NCBI RefSeq assembly: GCF_022531965.1
Contig: NZ_CP092831.1
Location: 4,782,501 to 4,846,500 of the forward strand
DNA length: 64,000 bases
Source of the DNA: Paenibacillus peoriae
Lineage (GTDB): Bacteria > Bacillota > Bacilli > Paenibacillales > Paenibacillaceae
Direction of reading: 5' to 3'
Within the stretch, counting starts at the first letter, position 1, and each line of letters opens with the position of its first letter. Below are positions 9,322 to 17,127 of this stretch, piece by piece. Below the pieces are notes generated by a model that searched no databases, had not been told where the DNA came from, and worked only from the letters and a program-made list of their open reading frames with translations. The translations under genes and the position numbers were made by a program.

Positions 9322-9531
9322 TCATAATCGACCGTCTCCACGTCCCAACCTGTGTTCATTCAGCCTCACATGCCAGTTTTGTGTAGGGATTCCGCCCCGT
9401 CGTTTCACCTTTTTCCAAGTTATGATCTTCGGCTTGGAATCTGCCACAGAATCTTCAATATCTATTATATTGGGAACCCGGAAACTACCTCCAATCTCAC
9501 GTTGTACCCCATATATATGTTTTCTTTTCAT
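9322..9531 (-). CDS. Small basic protein, function unknown
   Basis: About 69 residues from the ATG at 9531, which has GGGGGAG five bases upstream; the frame stays open for 29 further codons but without a ribosome site. The sequence is basic (MKRKHIYGVQREIGGSFRVPNIIDIEDSVADSKPKIITWKKVKRRGG) with no signal peptide or membrane segment. Short open frames on the other strand overlap it, so the call is tentative. No family recognised. Confidence 0.45.
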   Translation of the reverse strand: MKRKHIYGVQREIGGSFRVPNIIDIEDSVADSKPKIITWKKVKRRGGIPTQNWHVRLNEHRLGRGDGRL

Positions 9532-9586
9532 TCTTGCTCCCCCTTGTGATCTGACGGCCTCATGCCTCTTTATCCTCTTAATGGGC

Positions 9587-9627
9587 AAAAAAAAGAACGC
9601 AAACCGGGATTCATCCACAGCTTGCGT
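9587..9627 (-). terminator. Probable intrinsic terminator
   Basis: ACGCAA (9627-9622, minus strand) pairs with TTGCGT (9602-9597) and is followed by CTTTTTTTT. It lies downstream of the metallo-hydrolase operon and upstream of the small gene at 9322-9531. Confidence 0.55.
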
Positions 9628-9719
9628 GCTTCGCGAGTTTAGTATGTAACTTCAATAAATTTATGTTAACAAAAATAAAAACCTTTGTCTATACATAATT
9701 TATAATTTGTTGTCGAAAT

Positions 9720-9753
9720 GGGGCAAAACCTGTCACACCTTTGATTTTGCCCC
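9720..9753 (-). other. Nine-bp hairpin just after the metallo-hydrolase gene
   Basis: GGGGCAAAA (9720-9728) and TTTTGCCCC (9745-9753) form a perfect 9-bp stem with a 16-nt loop, 19 bases past the gene end. No T-run follows on either strand, so it may be an mRNA 3'-end stabiliser acting with the terminator further on. Confidence 0.5.
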
Positions 9754-9772
9754 TACTGAACATTCATCACAT

Positions 9773-10402
9773 TTACCGGATATACGGATTGTTAGCTTTC
9801 TCATAACCGATGGACGTTTTGGGACCGTGACCGGAATAGACTGTAACGTCATCTCCGAGTGGAAACAATTTGTTCTGAATAGAATCGTATAGATCCCGTT
9901 CGCGGCCGCCCGCCAGATCCGTGCGTCCAACGCCCTGACGAAATAGCACATCCCCGGAAAAAAGATCTTTGCCGCATAAAAAGCTGACACTTCCGGGTGA
10001 ATGGCCCGGTGTATGGAAAACCCGGAACGTGTGACCGATCAGGTTCAATTGTTGACCTTCTGCCAAGTCATATTCGGCTGGTTCCGTCGAGATCGGAGGG
10101 GATGCCTCTGGCCACATCAAGGAGCCATTCAGCTTAGGAGATGTAAGCCAGTCTTGCTCCAAGACGTGCAGATAAACCGGGCAGTCTTTGGCATTGCGAA
10201 TCTCCTCTACTCCTCCGATATGGTCAAAATGGGCATGCGTCAGCAGGATAGCTTCAATCGTCAGTGGCTCAATGGCTCTCAGCAAAGGACCCGGATTCAT
10301 CCCTGGATCAATAATAACAGCGCGCTTCGGATCATCTCCTTGAAGCAAATAAGCATTCGTCTGGAGCGGGCCGAGATTAAAACTGCGAATAGATAATGTC
10401 AT
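9773..10402 (-). CDS. Metallo-beta-lactamase-fold hydrolase, glyoxalase II-like
   Basis: The 209-residue protein has the HxHxDH motif THAHFDHIGG (about residues 55-64), a later His in FHTPGHSPGS, Asp in LFSGDVLF and His in VYSGHGP. Together these are the complete binuclear metal site of the YqgX/GloB-like branch. NLGPLQTNAYLL near the start is also typical. Members hydrolyse thioesters or lactone-like metabolites; the true substrate is unknown. It is last in a DedA-thioredoxin-hydrolase operon with a three-base gap to the preceding gene. Confidence 0.88.
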   Translation of the reverse strand: MTLSIRSFNLGPLQTNAYLLQGDDPKRAVIIDPGMNPGPLLRAIEPLTIEAILLTHAHFDHIGGVEEIRNAKDCPVYLHVLEQDWLTSPKLNGSLMWPEASPPISTEPAEYDLAEGQQLNLIGHTFRVFHTPGHSPGSVSFLCGKDLFSGDVLFRQGVGRTDLAGGRERDLYDSIQNKLFPLGDDVTVYSGHGPKTSIGYEKANNPYIR

Positions 10403-10405
10403 AAG

Positions 10406-10975
10406 TTAAAATCCCGAGATCAGCTCGCGTAATTCCTGAACAATTACAGGATGGACCTCGGTTCCCTCCCCATATTTTCCAGCCATTTCTTTACGAGCAA
10501 CTGCGATTTTTTCTTGATAATCATCGGCTTCCCGATCTGGATTTTCACGTTTGAATGCGATCATAATTTGTTGAACATGTGCAGGGCGTGGTCCCCAGTG
10601 GCCAAGTACATGACCTCCCGTATCCGCAAAAATCACAATCGGCACAGCACGTCCGCCCATTGTCAGGAAGTCGTCCATCAGCGCCTGATGATTTTCCAGA
10701 ATCAATACTTCGGTTGGAATCCCGCTATTCTCCAACGCGCGGAACACAACTGGCACATTGCGTACTACATCCCCACACCAGTCGGCAGCCAATATAAGCA
10801 CACGCAGATCATCACGATGGTTCAGGCTTTCAAAAAACTCCCGATCCTCTTCGCTGCTCCACACAAACTGATCGTATCCAGAGCGGAAGGCTTCTTTGTT
10901 CTTTTCCATGCCCTCCATAAATTGTTCAGGACTCAAGCCCTTTCCGAAATATTGCGATACGTTAGTACGGCTCAT
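10406..10975 (-). CDS. Thioredoxin-fold protein with a single active-site Cys
   Basis: About 189 residues. The ATG at 10975 is favoured (AAGGA ten bases upstream); an in-frame GTG three codons earlier overlaps the ribosome site. The segment RVLILAADWCGDVVRNVPVVFRAL (about 60-83) is the Trx active-site region, but the usual CxxC is CGDV, so the second cysteine is absent; cis-Pro is present in GGRAVPIVIFAD. This fits the bacillary thioredoxin-like (Thioredoxin_9 type) family, in which one-Cys versions occur. The gene lies one base after the DedA gene and three before the metallo-hydrolase, pointing to a shared redox or membrane-maintenance role that is not defined. Confidence 0.8.
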   Translation of the reverse strand: MSRTNVSQYFGKGLSPEQFMEGMEKNKEAFRSGYDQFVWSSEEDREFFESLNHRDDLRVLILAADWCGDVVRNVPVVFRALENSGIPTEVLILENHQALMDDFLTMGGRAVPIVIFADTGGHVLGHWGPRPAHVQQIMIAFKRENPDREADDYQEKIAVARKEMAGKYGEGTEVHPVIVQELRELISGF

Positions 10976-10976
10976 G

Positions 10977-11591
10977 TTATACACTTCCTTTTTTGTTTTT
11001 GGCTACAATCCATTTGATAACAAAATAAATGATCAAGAGCGCAAGAGCAACCAGCAAAATCGGTTTGATGTAAGGTGCTGCCACTTCGTCAATTTGTTCC
11101 CACTTGTCTCCCAACAGCATACCTAAATATATAAACAAAACAGACCAAGGTATAATCGCCAGCGTTGTCAAAATAATAAAGCGCCATACGTTCATTCGAG
11201 CCAACCCGGCAGGGATTGAGATCGCGTGACGAACAACAGGGATAAAGCGAGCTGTAAAAATGACCCCTGTGCCATATTTATTGAACCAGGCTTCAGCGTG
11301 GTCAACATGACTTTTTTTGATGAGTATGTATTTCCCATACTTATCTAAAACGGGTCTGCCGCCATAGCGTCCAATCCAGTAAATGAACAACTGGGCCAGC
11401 ACCCCGCCAATCGTTCCAAACACGACTGCGCCAAAAAAATTAATATGACCCGAGGACACTAAAAAACCGCCATAAGCGAGGACTATTTCACTTGGAATGA
11501 CCTCCACCATCAAGCCTAGCATAATACCAAAATACCCAAGACTACGAATGATCTCAAACAAATAATTAATGATACTAGATATTTGGTCCAT
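10977..11591 (-). CDS. DedA-family membrane protein
   Basis: About 204 residues, with four to six membrane segments. Diagnostic DedA features are visible: EVIPSEIVLAYGGFLVSSG near the start, the central FTARFIPVVRHAISIPAGLARM with the conserved FxRxxPxxR and GxxxM blocks, and WSVLFIYLGMLLGDKW. DedA proteins are now linked to undecaprenyl-phosphate or phospholipid flipping and to membrane-potential maintenance. The ATG at 11591 is chosen over the GTG at 11603 because of ribosome-site spacing. It is first gene of the three-gene operon. Confidence 0.88.
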   Translation of the reverse strand: MDQISSIINYLFEIIRSLGYFGIMLGLMVEVIPSEIVLAYGGFLVSSGHINFFGAVVFGTIGGVLAQLFIYWIGRYGGRPVLDKYGKYILIKKSHVDHAEAWFNKYGTGVIFTARFIPVVRHAISIPAGLARMNVWRFIILTTLAIIPWSVLFIYLGMLLGDKWEQIDEVAAPYIKPILLVALALLIIYFVIKWIVAKNKKGSV

Positions 11592-11736
11592 CTCTCTTCC
11601 CACTCCCTGCCTGTTTCTCTATTTTCATTTAGTGTATCACAGCGGCAGAACAAGTCGCCACTTCGTCCAAAAAGGGAAGTCAGTGACCCCGGATCCTCTG
11701 CCCGCATAAGTTGTGAGAGAGAGGAGGGGGTACAAT

Positions 11737-12060
11737 ATGCCTCCCGGCAAATTCCCCAAACATGACAATTCACAATCCCGATTACCCACGGCTCGTGGTA
11801 TCCGCCGCGCATGTACCAAAGAGTTGTATCGAACCTGCAAACGTCTGCCTGTTCACATTGCTCCTGATCTGGTCAAGCAGGGCGAAGAACTATACTGCCG
11901 CAAGGTCGTCGGACACCTTATCTGGATTGCGGAAAACCATAGTAATCGCAAACTACTGTGCGACTGGTGGGATGAAGATGTCAGCGAGGAGCTCGCGGCA
12001 TTGTGGAAGGTGGATCGCGATGTCTTGTGCACCGCTTTTAGAAATGCCTATGGCGGATAG
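11737..12060 (+). CDS. Small Paenibacillus-type protein, function unknown
   Basis: About 107 residues from the ATG at 11737, with AGGAGG nine bases upstream. The sequence is rich in Arg, Cys and Trp (RGIRRACTKELYRTCKRLPVH, GHLIWIAENHSNRKLLCDWWDEDVSEELAALWKVDR) with no membrane segment. Five cysteines are scattered, not in a zinc-finger pattern. It stands alone, convergent with the methyltransferase operon and sharing its terminator. No family recognised. Confidence 0.65.
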   Translation: MPPGKFPKHDNSQSRLPTARGIRRACTKELYRTCKRLPVHIAPDLVKQGEELYCRKVVGHLIWIAENHSNRKLLCDWWDEDVSEELAALWKVDRDVLCTAFRNAYGG

Positions 12061-12095
12061 ATGTTTGTGTACTGCAATCATGAACTGTGAACTAC

Positions 12096-12131
12096 AAAAA
12101 AGTGGAGCCACCCCGCAGTGGCTCCACTTTT
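12096..12131. terminator. Bidirectional intrinsic terminator
   Basis: AAAGTGGAGCCAC pairs with GTGGCTCCACTTT around a 5-nt loop, flanked by A and T runs. It serves the convergent genes at 11737-12060 (+) and 12141-13340 (-). Confidence 0.9.
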
Positions 12132-12140
12132 ACTATATTC

Positions 12141-13340
12141 CTAGCTATGTGTCTGCTTTTTCCCCGCTCCTTCGGGAAGCAAGTCCGCACAAGCGCGTTC
12201 CAAATAAGGATCAGCATGAATAAAATCCCGAAATGCTGTGTATTCACGCCACAGAACGGATTGTTCTCCCGCTTGCCCTTTGACGGCACGAATCAGAATA
12301 TTTTTAGGTGTATGCTCCATGTCGATAAATTCCAATAGCTGTGTCCGATATCCCATCATATCCAGCAGTTTGGCCCGGATTCCATCCGTTGCCAGTGCAG
12401 AAAAACGCTCCTTTAAAATGCCGTGGGAAAGCAACGGCTCCAATACCGGATTTTCCAGTTGGTTAAACAGCTCATGCTGGCAACACGGAACCGACAAAAT
12501 GACGGAAGCACCCCAGCGAACAGCCTTTTCCAGCGCCGCATCTGTTGCAGTATCACAAGCGTGCAAGGTAACAACCATATCCACCTGTTCCAGTTCGTTA
12601 TAGTCTGCGATATCACCGACCAGAAACTCCAACTGTCGATATTGCAGCTTTTGAGCCAGAACATTACAGGCTTCAATGACATCTGCCTTCAAGTCCAAAC
12701 CAACGATCTGCAATGGTCGCTTTTGCTGTACAGCCAAATAGTGATACAACGCAAAGGTCAAATACGATTTGCCACAGCCAAAATCCACAATCGTCAATGG
12801 GCGGCCTACCGGAAGGCTAGGTAATACATCCTGCACCATTTCGAGAAACCGGTTAATTTGACGAAACTTATCATACTTGCGGGCCAGTACCTTACCATCC
12901 TCATTCATAATCCCCAGCTCAATCAGGAAAGGAATTCGTTCCCCTTCTTCGAGCACATATTGCTTTTTGCGATTATGAGACAGGTCGGCTTTACTTTTGC
13001 TCGGTGACTTTGTCAGAATGGATACTTTATATTTTTTACTGATCAGCACTTGGTAGTCTGCATCCTTGGCGCATAAAAGTCCTTGGCGGAACGTGTCCTC
13101 AAACAAGGCAGTCATACGCTCGTTAGCTTCGTCAGGGGTCAGATTTTCATGAATGACTTTGTTGCTGTAATGAAAAGCAAACTGGTAATGCAGTTTGTTT
13201 TTCAATTCTACAGGTTTAATTTGTACTTTAGTAAAAGAAGCATCCTCCCGTTTGCGAAGCTGACTCAGCGTCGCTGTTATGAGGGATCCTCCCGTGGTCA
13301 ATTGGTATATAAGTTCGCGCAGTGAATCCAAAAGGTACAT
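12141..13340 (-). CDS. Class I SAM-dependent methyltransferase (Methyltransf_32-like)
   Basis: The SAM-binding domain occupies the middle: LTIVDFGCGKSYLTFALYHYL is motif I (DxGCGKxxLT), IVGLDLKADVIEACN is motif II, and VDMVVTLHACDTATDAALEKAV plus SVPCCQHELF are the LHACDxATD and PCCQ signatures of the Methyltransf_32 group, found in RNA and small-molecule methyltransferases. An N-terminal alpha/beta domain of about 150 residues precedes it. The ATG at 13340 lies one base after the upstream stop with a purine-rich GAAAGAAAGTGAG before it; an ATG at 13355 would overlap the previous gene by 14 bases. Substrate unknown. Confidence 0.82.
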   Translation of the reverse strand: MYLLDSLRELIYQLTTGGSLITATLSQLRKREDASFTKVQIKPVELKNKLHYQFAFHYSNKVIHENLTPDEANERMTALFEDTFRQGLLCAKDADYQVLISKKYKVSILTKSPSKSKADLSHNRKKQYVLEEGERIPFLIELGIMNEDGKVLARKYDKFRQINRFLEMVQDVLPSLPVGRPLTIVDFGCGKSYLTFALYHYLAVQQKRPLQIVGLDLKADVIEACNVLAQKLQYRQLEFLVGDIADYNELEQVDMVVTLHACDTATDAALEKAVRWGASVILSVPCCQHELFNQLENPVLEPLLSHGILKERFSALATDGIRAKLLDMMGYRTQLLEFIDMEHTPKNILIRAVKGQAGEQSVLWREYTAFRDFIHADPYLERACADLLPEGAGKKQTHS

Positions 13341-13341
13341 C

Positions 13342-13998
13342 TCACTTTCTTTCATGTAATTGGGTGATCTCGGTCAAACCCTCGGTGACTTCCTGGCGTG
13401 AAATTCCACCCTGCTCCAGCTCTGCATTGGTCTTATCCAGTAATTGACTATAAAACGTCTCCGCTTCCGCTAGCAGTTCTGGCTGCTCCCATGCCAATCC
13501 AAACCAGACATCGGCGGCTTCGTCCAACCTGTTTTCTCGCTCGTAATGAACAGCCAGCAGCTTGCTGGTTTCAGGGGGGAGCTCATATTCGCGCACCAGC
13601 TTCACGATACACGCTATTCGTTCAGGCAGGACCTGCAGATCACGAGTCGCGCCATTCGTATCGCTGTACAAATATAAATGAAGAGATTTCATCAAGATTC
13701 GTATACCTTCGTCTGTTCTGCTGGTTTCCAGGTAAATCGCGGCTTCTTCCTCCAAAATGCGAGCCACCTGCTGAAGCTTATCCGCTTCAATTCCAGGGCC
13801 CAATCGGAAAAGCTCAATAATTTGTTCCGGCGGCAATCGTCTGAGCAGATCTGAACGAAGACGAAACTGCTTGTTGAGCAGGTCATCTAGCTGTTTCAGC
13901 GCTTCGATGTGTTTATTTTCGCGCCTAAGACCGAGCACCGATGCTACTGCGGATGTCAATTCTTCCATCATACTGAGCAAATAGTCTTTTCTAAGCAA
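13342..13998 (-). CDS. DUF6483-like helical protein
   Basis: 218 residues from a TTG with GGAAGGG six bases upstream. It begins MLRKDYLLSMMEELTSAVASVLGLRRENK, the characteristic opening of the DUF6483 family of Paenibacillus and relatives, and continues as all-helical, acidic repeats of TPR flavour (QVARILEEEAAIYLETSRTDEGIRILMKSL; LAVHYERENRLDEAADVWFGLAWEQPELLAEAETFY). A role in protein-protein contacts is inference. It is directly upstream of, and presumably co-transcribed with, the methyltransferase. Confidence 0.7.
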   Translation of the reverse strand: MLRKDYLLSMMEELTSAVASVLGLRRENKHIEALKQLDDLLNKQFRLRSDLLRRLPPEQIIELFRLGPGIEADKLQQVARILEEEAAIYLETSRTDEGIRILMKSLHLYLYSDTNGATRDLQVLPERIACIVKLVREYELPPETSKLLAVHYERENRLDEAADVWFGLAWEQPELLAEAETFYSQLLDKTNAELEQGGISRQEVTEGLTEITQLHERK

Positions 13999-14392
13999 GC
14001 CGTTCCCTTCCTTTCATCCCGATGCCTAGACAACCAGAAACTTCTGTCTTCTGATTGTATGACATCCTTGTCTAAAAGCCAAATGCCACCGCCATGCCGC
14101 AATTTCATTTAACACAATTACAAATACTTTATAGCATCAAAGATTCGACACTCAGAAATCACGTATGGCACGTAACATTCCGTTAGTACAGTGTTTTGTA
14201 GCCGATCATGGACTAACGAAATAGAGTATTTGAAAATTTGATATTGATTCTCCGTTAGTCTCGTGTTATTTTTGTTTCATGCGAAACAAAAATAATCTTT
14301 ATTATTTATTGATTCATATAATAAAATAAAATATTTATTTTCATTCGAAACAAAATTATGCATTGATATTTTACAGGGGAGGACGTTTAAGT
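13999..14392. other. AT-rich intergenic region with operator-like palindromes
   Basis: No gene is seen in these 394 bases. CGTTAGT occurs near 14180 and 14253, and inverted near 14212. A perfect 13-bp inverted repeat with a 4-nt centre lies at 14266-14295, and a related imperfect copy around TTTCATTCGAAAC lies at 14338-14352, just before the ribosome site of the oxidase-like gene. The bases next to the upstream TTG-start gene hold nothing else visible. Confidence 0.6.
14266..14295 (+). promoter_or_regulatory. Palindromic operator candidate upstream of the PNPOx-like gene
   Basis: TTATTTTTGTTTC (14266-14278) is perfectly repeated in inverse at 14283-14295 around ATGC. A second TTTCATTCGAAAC site lies 45-60 bases downstream, so a dimeric repressor binding both sites is plausible. 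No regulator gene is adjacent. Confidence 0.5.
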
Positions 14393-14959
14393 ATGGGAAA
14401 AAAATCCAGTGCGATACTACCGGAATATAAAGAGTTCATACAGCGACAGCATATTTTCTTTGTAGGATCAGCACCGATATCCGAGACGGGGCATGTGAAT
14501 ATTTCCCCCAAGGGATATGATTCCTTTCGTATTTTGTCAGATCAGGAGGTAGCCTATCTCGACTTGTCGGGAAGTGGCAACGAAACAAGTGCGCACATTA
14601 TAGAGAACGGACGGGTAACCATCATGTTCTGTGCATTTGAAGGCGAGCCCAGTGTATTAAGACTCTATGGTACTGGCACAGTCGTGTTGCCCAATACAAA
14701 GCGTTGGAATGAGCTGTATCCTCTCTTTAATCCACTTCCTGGAGCAAGACAAATCATAGTAGTTGATGTTCATATGGTGCAGGATTCATGTGGTTTTGCA
14801 GTTCCCTTCATGACTTACACGAGCGAACGGGAAAAGCTGAAGGACGTGGCGATTCAGATGGGCGAAGAAGTACTTAAAAAGTATGCATACGAGAAAAGTT
14901 TAGAGAGTATTGATGGTTTGCCGACGGCGTTTGCCTTGAACAAAAATAATATGACTTAG
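14393..14959 (+). CDS. Pyridoxamine 5'-phosphate oxidase-family protein
   Basis: 188 residues from the ATG at 14393 (GGGGAGG ten bases upstream). The N-terminal split-barrel shows IQRQHIFFVGSAPISETGHVNISPKGYDSFRIL, the flavin-binding pattern of PNPOx-like proteins, followed by YLDLSGSGNETSAHIIENGRVTIMFCAFEG and LRLYGTGTVV. The C-terminal third (about 135-188) is the extra region seen in the long general-stress-26-like subgroup. Family members bind FMN, F420 or heme; the cofactor and substrate are not decidable here. It is monocistronic with a palindromic operator upstream, so it is probably inducible. Confidence 0.85.
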   Translation: MGKKSSAILPEYKEFIQRQHIFFVGSAPISETGHVNISPKGYDSFRILSDQEVAYLDLSGSGNETSAHIIENGRVTIMFCAFEGEPSVLRLYGTGTVVLPNTKRWNELYPLFNPLPGARQIIVVDVHMVQDSCGFAVPFMTYTSEREKLKDVAIQMGEEVLKKYAYEKSLESIDGLPTAFALNKNNMT

Positions 14960-15055
14960 GTATTCTGCACATTAACCGATATGATACAACAAGTCAGCAA
15001 AATTCAAATAAACTGAATGTATAGTGACCACATCTAAAAACAATTTGCATACAAG

Positions 15056-15099
15056 AAACCGGAACCTTCTGACGATCACATCAAAGGGTTCCGGTTTTT
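15056..15099 (+). terminator. Intrinsic terminator
   Basis: AAACCGGAACC (15056-15066) pairs with GGTTCCGGTTT (15087-15097), followed by TT. It is shared by the convergent oxidase-like and hydrolase genes, stronger on the plus strand. Confidence 0.8.
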
Positions 15100-15113
15100 G
15101 GGCTTACCTTAGT

Positions 15114-15908
15114 CTACTTTTTCAAGTTTTGCTCCAAAAACGCCAAGATAGCATTAGCTAATAGCTCCGGTGCCTCAAACAGGCTCATGTGACCTGCTTC
15201 CGGCAGGGTAACCTGAGTTACTCCGGCCCGATCTGTTGTAAACGTCCGCGCTGGAGGAACCGCCTGATCCTGCTCCCCCGCTACTAAAAGAGCTGGCAAG
15301 GCAGAAGCCGACAACACATCCCGTCGGTCAGGACGCTCGCGCATAGCCAATGATGCTCCTACAGCTCCTTGCGGAGGTGTTTTGTAGCCAATTTCTTTGA
15401 CTTTAAGTAATTGGCTGGACATCGACTCCACATGATCAGGAGCAAACAGTCCCGGTACGAGTCCATCTACAAAGTTGGTAATCCCCTCCGTTTGGATGGT
15501 AGATACAGCCTTGTTACGCTTTTCTTTACCTTCGTCCGTATCTGCATAAGCTGTGGAATGAATCAGTCCAAAGGCTGTAAGGCGCTCTGCATGTCTCTGC
15601 ACTGCCGAAAGGGCTAAATAGCCTCCTAGGGAGTGACCAAACCAGGCAGCCTGAGGGATGTCCAATTGTTCTTGAAGTTTAAGCACATCATCTGCCATTT
15701 GATCAATCGTATAGGCTCCTAGTGGAGCATCGCTGCGTCCGTGTCCACGCAAGTCTGGAACAATACAACGATAGCTTGGGGACAGCAAGGGAACAACCTC
15801 ATCCCAATAGGAGGAGCTTCCGCAAAATCCGTGCAATAGAATGATCGGATCTCCTTTTCCCTGTTCGGCATAGCAGATCGTCGTTCCTTCGCATAATACC
15901 TTTTCCAT
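15114..15908 (-). CDS. Alpha/beta-fold hydrolase
   Basis: 264 residues with the complete alpha/beta hydrolase layout: oxyanion-hole HG in ILLHGFCGSSSYW, RGHGRSDAP, nucleophile elbow GHSLGG (Ser about 93), acid Asp in GEQDQAVPPA and base His in PEAGHMSLFEAP. The length and motifs fit the 3-oxoadipate enol-lactonase / carboxylesterase-like branch. The true ester or lactone substrate is unknown. A GGAAGGG ribosome site precedes the ATG. It stands alone. Confidence 0.85.
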   Translation of the reverse strand: MEKVLCEGTTICYAEQGKGDPIILLHGFCGSSSYWDEVVPLLSPSYRCIVPDLRGHGRSDAPLGAYTIDQMADDVLKLQEQLDIPQAAWFGHSLGGYLALSAVQRHAERLTAFGLIHSTAYADTDEGKEKRNKAVSTIQTEGITNFVDGLVPGLFAPDHVESMSSQLLKVKEIGYKTPPQGAVGASLAMRERPDRRDVLSASALPALLVAGEQDQAVPPARTFTTDRAGVTQVTLPEAGHMSLFEAPELLANAILAFLEQNLKK

Positions 15909-15996
15909 GTGGAACCCTTCCTTCTCTGTATATAATCTATTGGATCTGAATATATTAGTGAGTAGAACATGCTGATGTATATTATTAAGCAGACGA

Positions 15997-16587
15997 TCAA
16001 TATCTGAAACGGTAACCCTCTGGAAAATCTTGCGAAGCTGTTTTTAAGCCAAATTCACAAGCCGCCGCATTAGCAATATGCGCAGCCATTGTCATGACCA
16101 AGTGAAGCGAAGTCATTTGGAGTGTCCAATAGGGTTTGGGACTGCGCTCATTCACAATCGCTGCAACACTATAATGACCCACAGACGGCAGAGACAGCCC
16201 TACCGATCGCGCAGGAGTTAGCGGTTCACACGCAATAAGAAACATTCCCGTTGAGCCGTGCTGTCCAAGACAAGCATCTATGGCGATCACATGATGATCT
16301 TGGGGAATGCACTCCAAGTATGGAACCAGATGATCCGCATCACAGGGCTCCGACATTGTCCCAATCACGTGCGGAAAACCTTGCTCCTTGAGCATGGTGC
16401 CTACCAGTGGCCCCAGTGAATCACCCGACGAGCGATCTGTACCGATACAAACAAAAGTCAACTTATCTATAGCATGCTGATGATGAATTTCTCGGAAAAA
16501 CGGCGCGAGTCCATCTCGATCTGTTTTCTTTACATTATGTTCTAAGGACGAGCGTCCGGGTGCGGGAGCTCGATTATACAAAGACAA
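15997..16587 (-). CDS. yyaC: Spore protease-like YyaC
   Basis: About 196 residues from a TTG at 16587 with AAGGAGG ten bases upstream. The frame stays open a further 29 codons, but without a ribosome site. The body matches YyaC: LTFVCIGTDRSSGDSLGPLVGTMLKEQGF, then ADHLVPYLECIPQDHHVIAIDACLGQHGSTGMFLI and LPSVGHYSVAAIVN. The fold is related to the germination protease Gpr and hydrogenase maturation proteases. In Bacillus it is a sporulation-associated gene of uncertain function. It is divergent from the DUF1128 gene. Confidence 0.88.
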   Translation of the reverse strand: MSLYNRAPAPGRSSLEHNVKKTDRDGLAPFFREIHHQHAIDKLTFVCIGTDRSSGDSLGPLVGTMLKEQGFPHVIGTMSEPCDADHLVPYLECIPQDHHVIAIDACLGQHGSTGMFLIACEPLTPARSVGLSLPSVGHYSVAAIVNERSPKPYWTLQMTSLHLVMTMAAHIANAAACEFGLKTASQDFPEGYRFRY

Positions 16588-16707
16588 CTTTGCCCATCCT
16601 CCTTGATTCGGTTGTATATTGGTAATCTGGCTTTCAGTACATTCTACAACAAAAACATGATACAATACAGGCAACTTCCCCTGTTATGAAAGGATGGAAA
16701 ATTAACG

Positions 16708-16935
16708 ATGGATTTGTCTGTACCGTCTCATGCCAACATTGAGTATATGATTGAGGGCATTAAAACCAAGCTCCGTATGGCGAGTGGTGCTGCTATGCAA
16801 GCTTCCGCTTTCTCGCTGGAGCAATACGAGGACATCCATGATGTCTATGATATGGTGATAAACAAGCCTAACCTGAGCATTTCCGAGGTTGAAGCTATTG
16901 TTTCTGAACTGGGTAGATTGCGTAAGTCCTCCTGA
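16708..16935 (+). CDS. DUF1128-family protein (YfkK-like)
   Basis: 75 residues: NIEYMIEGIKTKLRMASGAAMQASAFSLEQYEDIHDVYDMVINKPNLSISEVEAIVSELGRLRK matches the DUF1128 (YfkK) family over its full length, a small all-helical soluble protein of Bacilli without known function. GAAAGGA lies ahead of the ATG. The gene is followed by a long-stem terminator. Confidence 0.85.
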   Translation: MDLSVPSHANIEYMIEGIKTKLRMASGAAMQASAFSLEQYEDIHDVYDMVINKPNLSISEVEAIVSELGRLRKSS

Positions 16936-17018
16936 ATCAGCCTATAGGAATACAGCTTAGCTGTATTCCAACCTATCATCATGAGCAACAGCCTTCATGC
17001 CAGTGGCCCTGTCACCGT

Positions 17019-17080
17019 AAATAAAGCTCGTACCTCCGCTCGCTTCAACAGACGCGCAACGGGGATACGAGCTTTATTTT
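17019..17080. terminator. Bidirectional intrinsic terminator
   Basis: AAATAAAGCTCGTA (17019-17032) pairs with TACGAGCTTTATTT, with a loop of about 33 nt. It lies between the convergent DUF1128 and pirin genes. Confidence 0.85.
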
Positions 17081-17127
17081 TCGATTGCATATACGCATTT
17101 TCATACACTTCTTCACTCAAGGATGCT

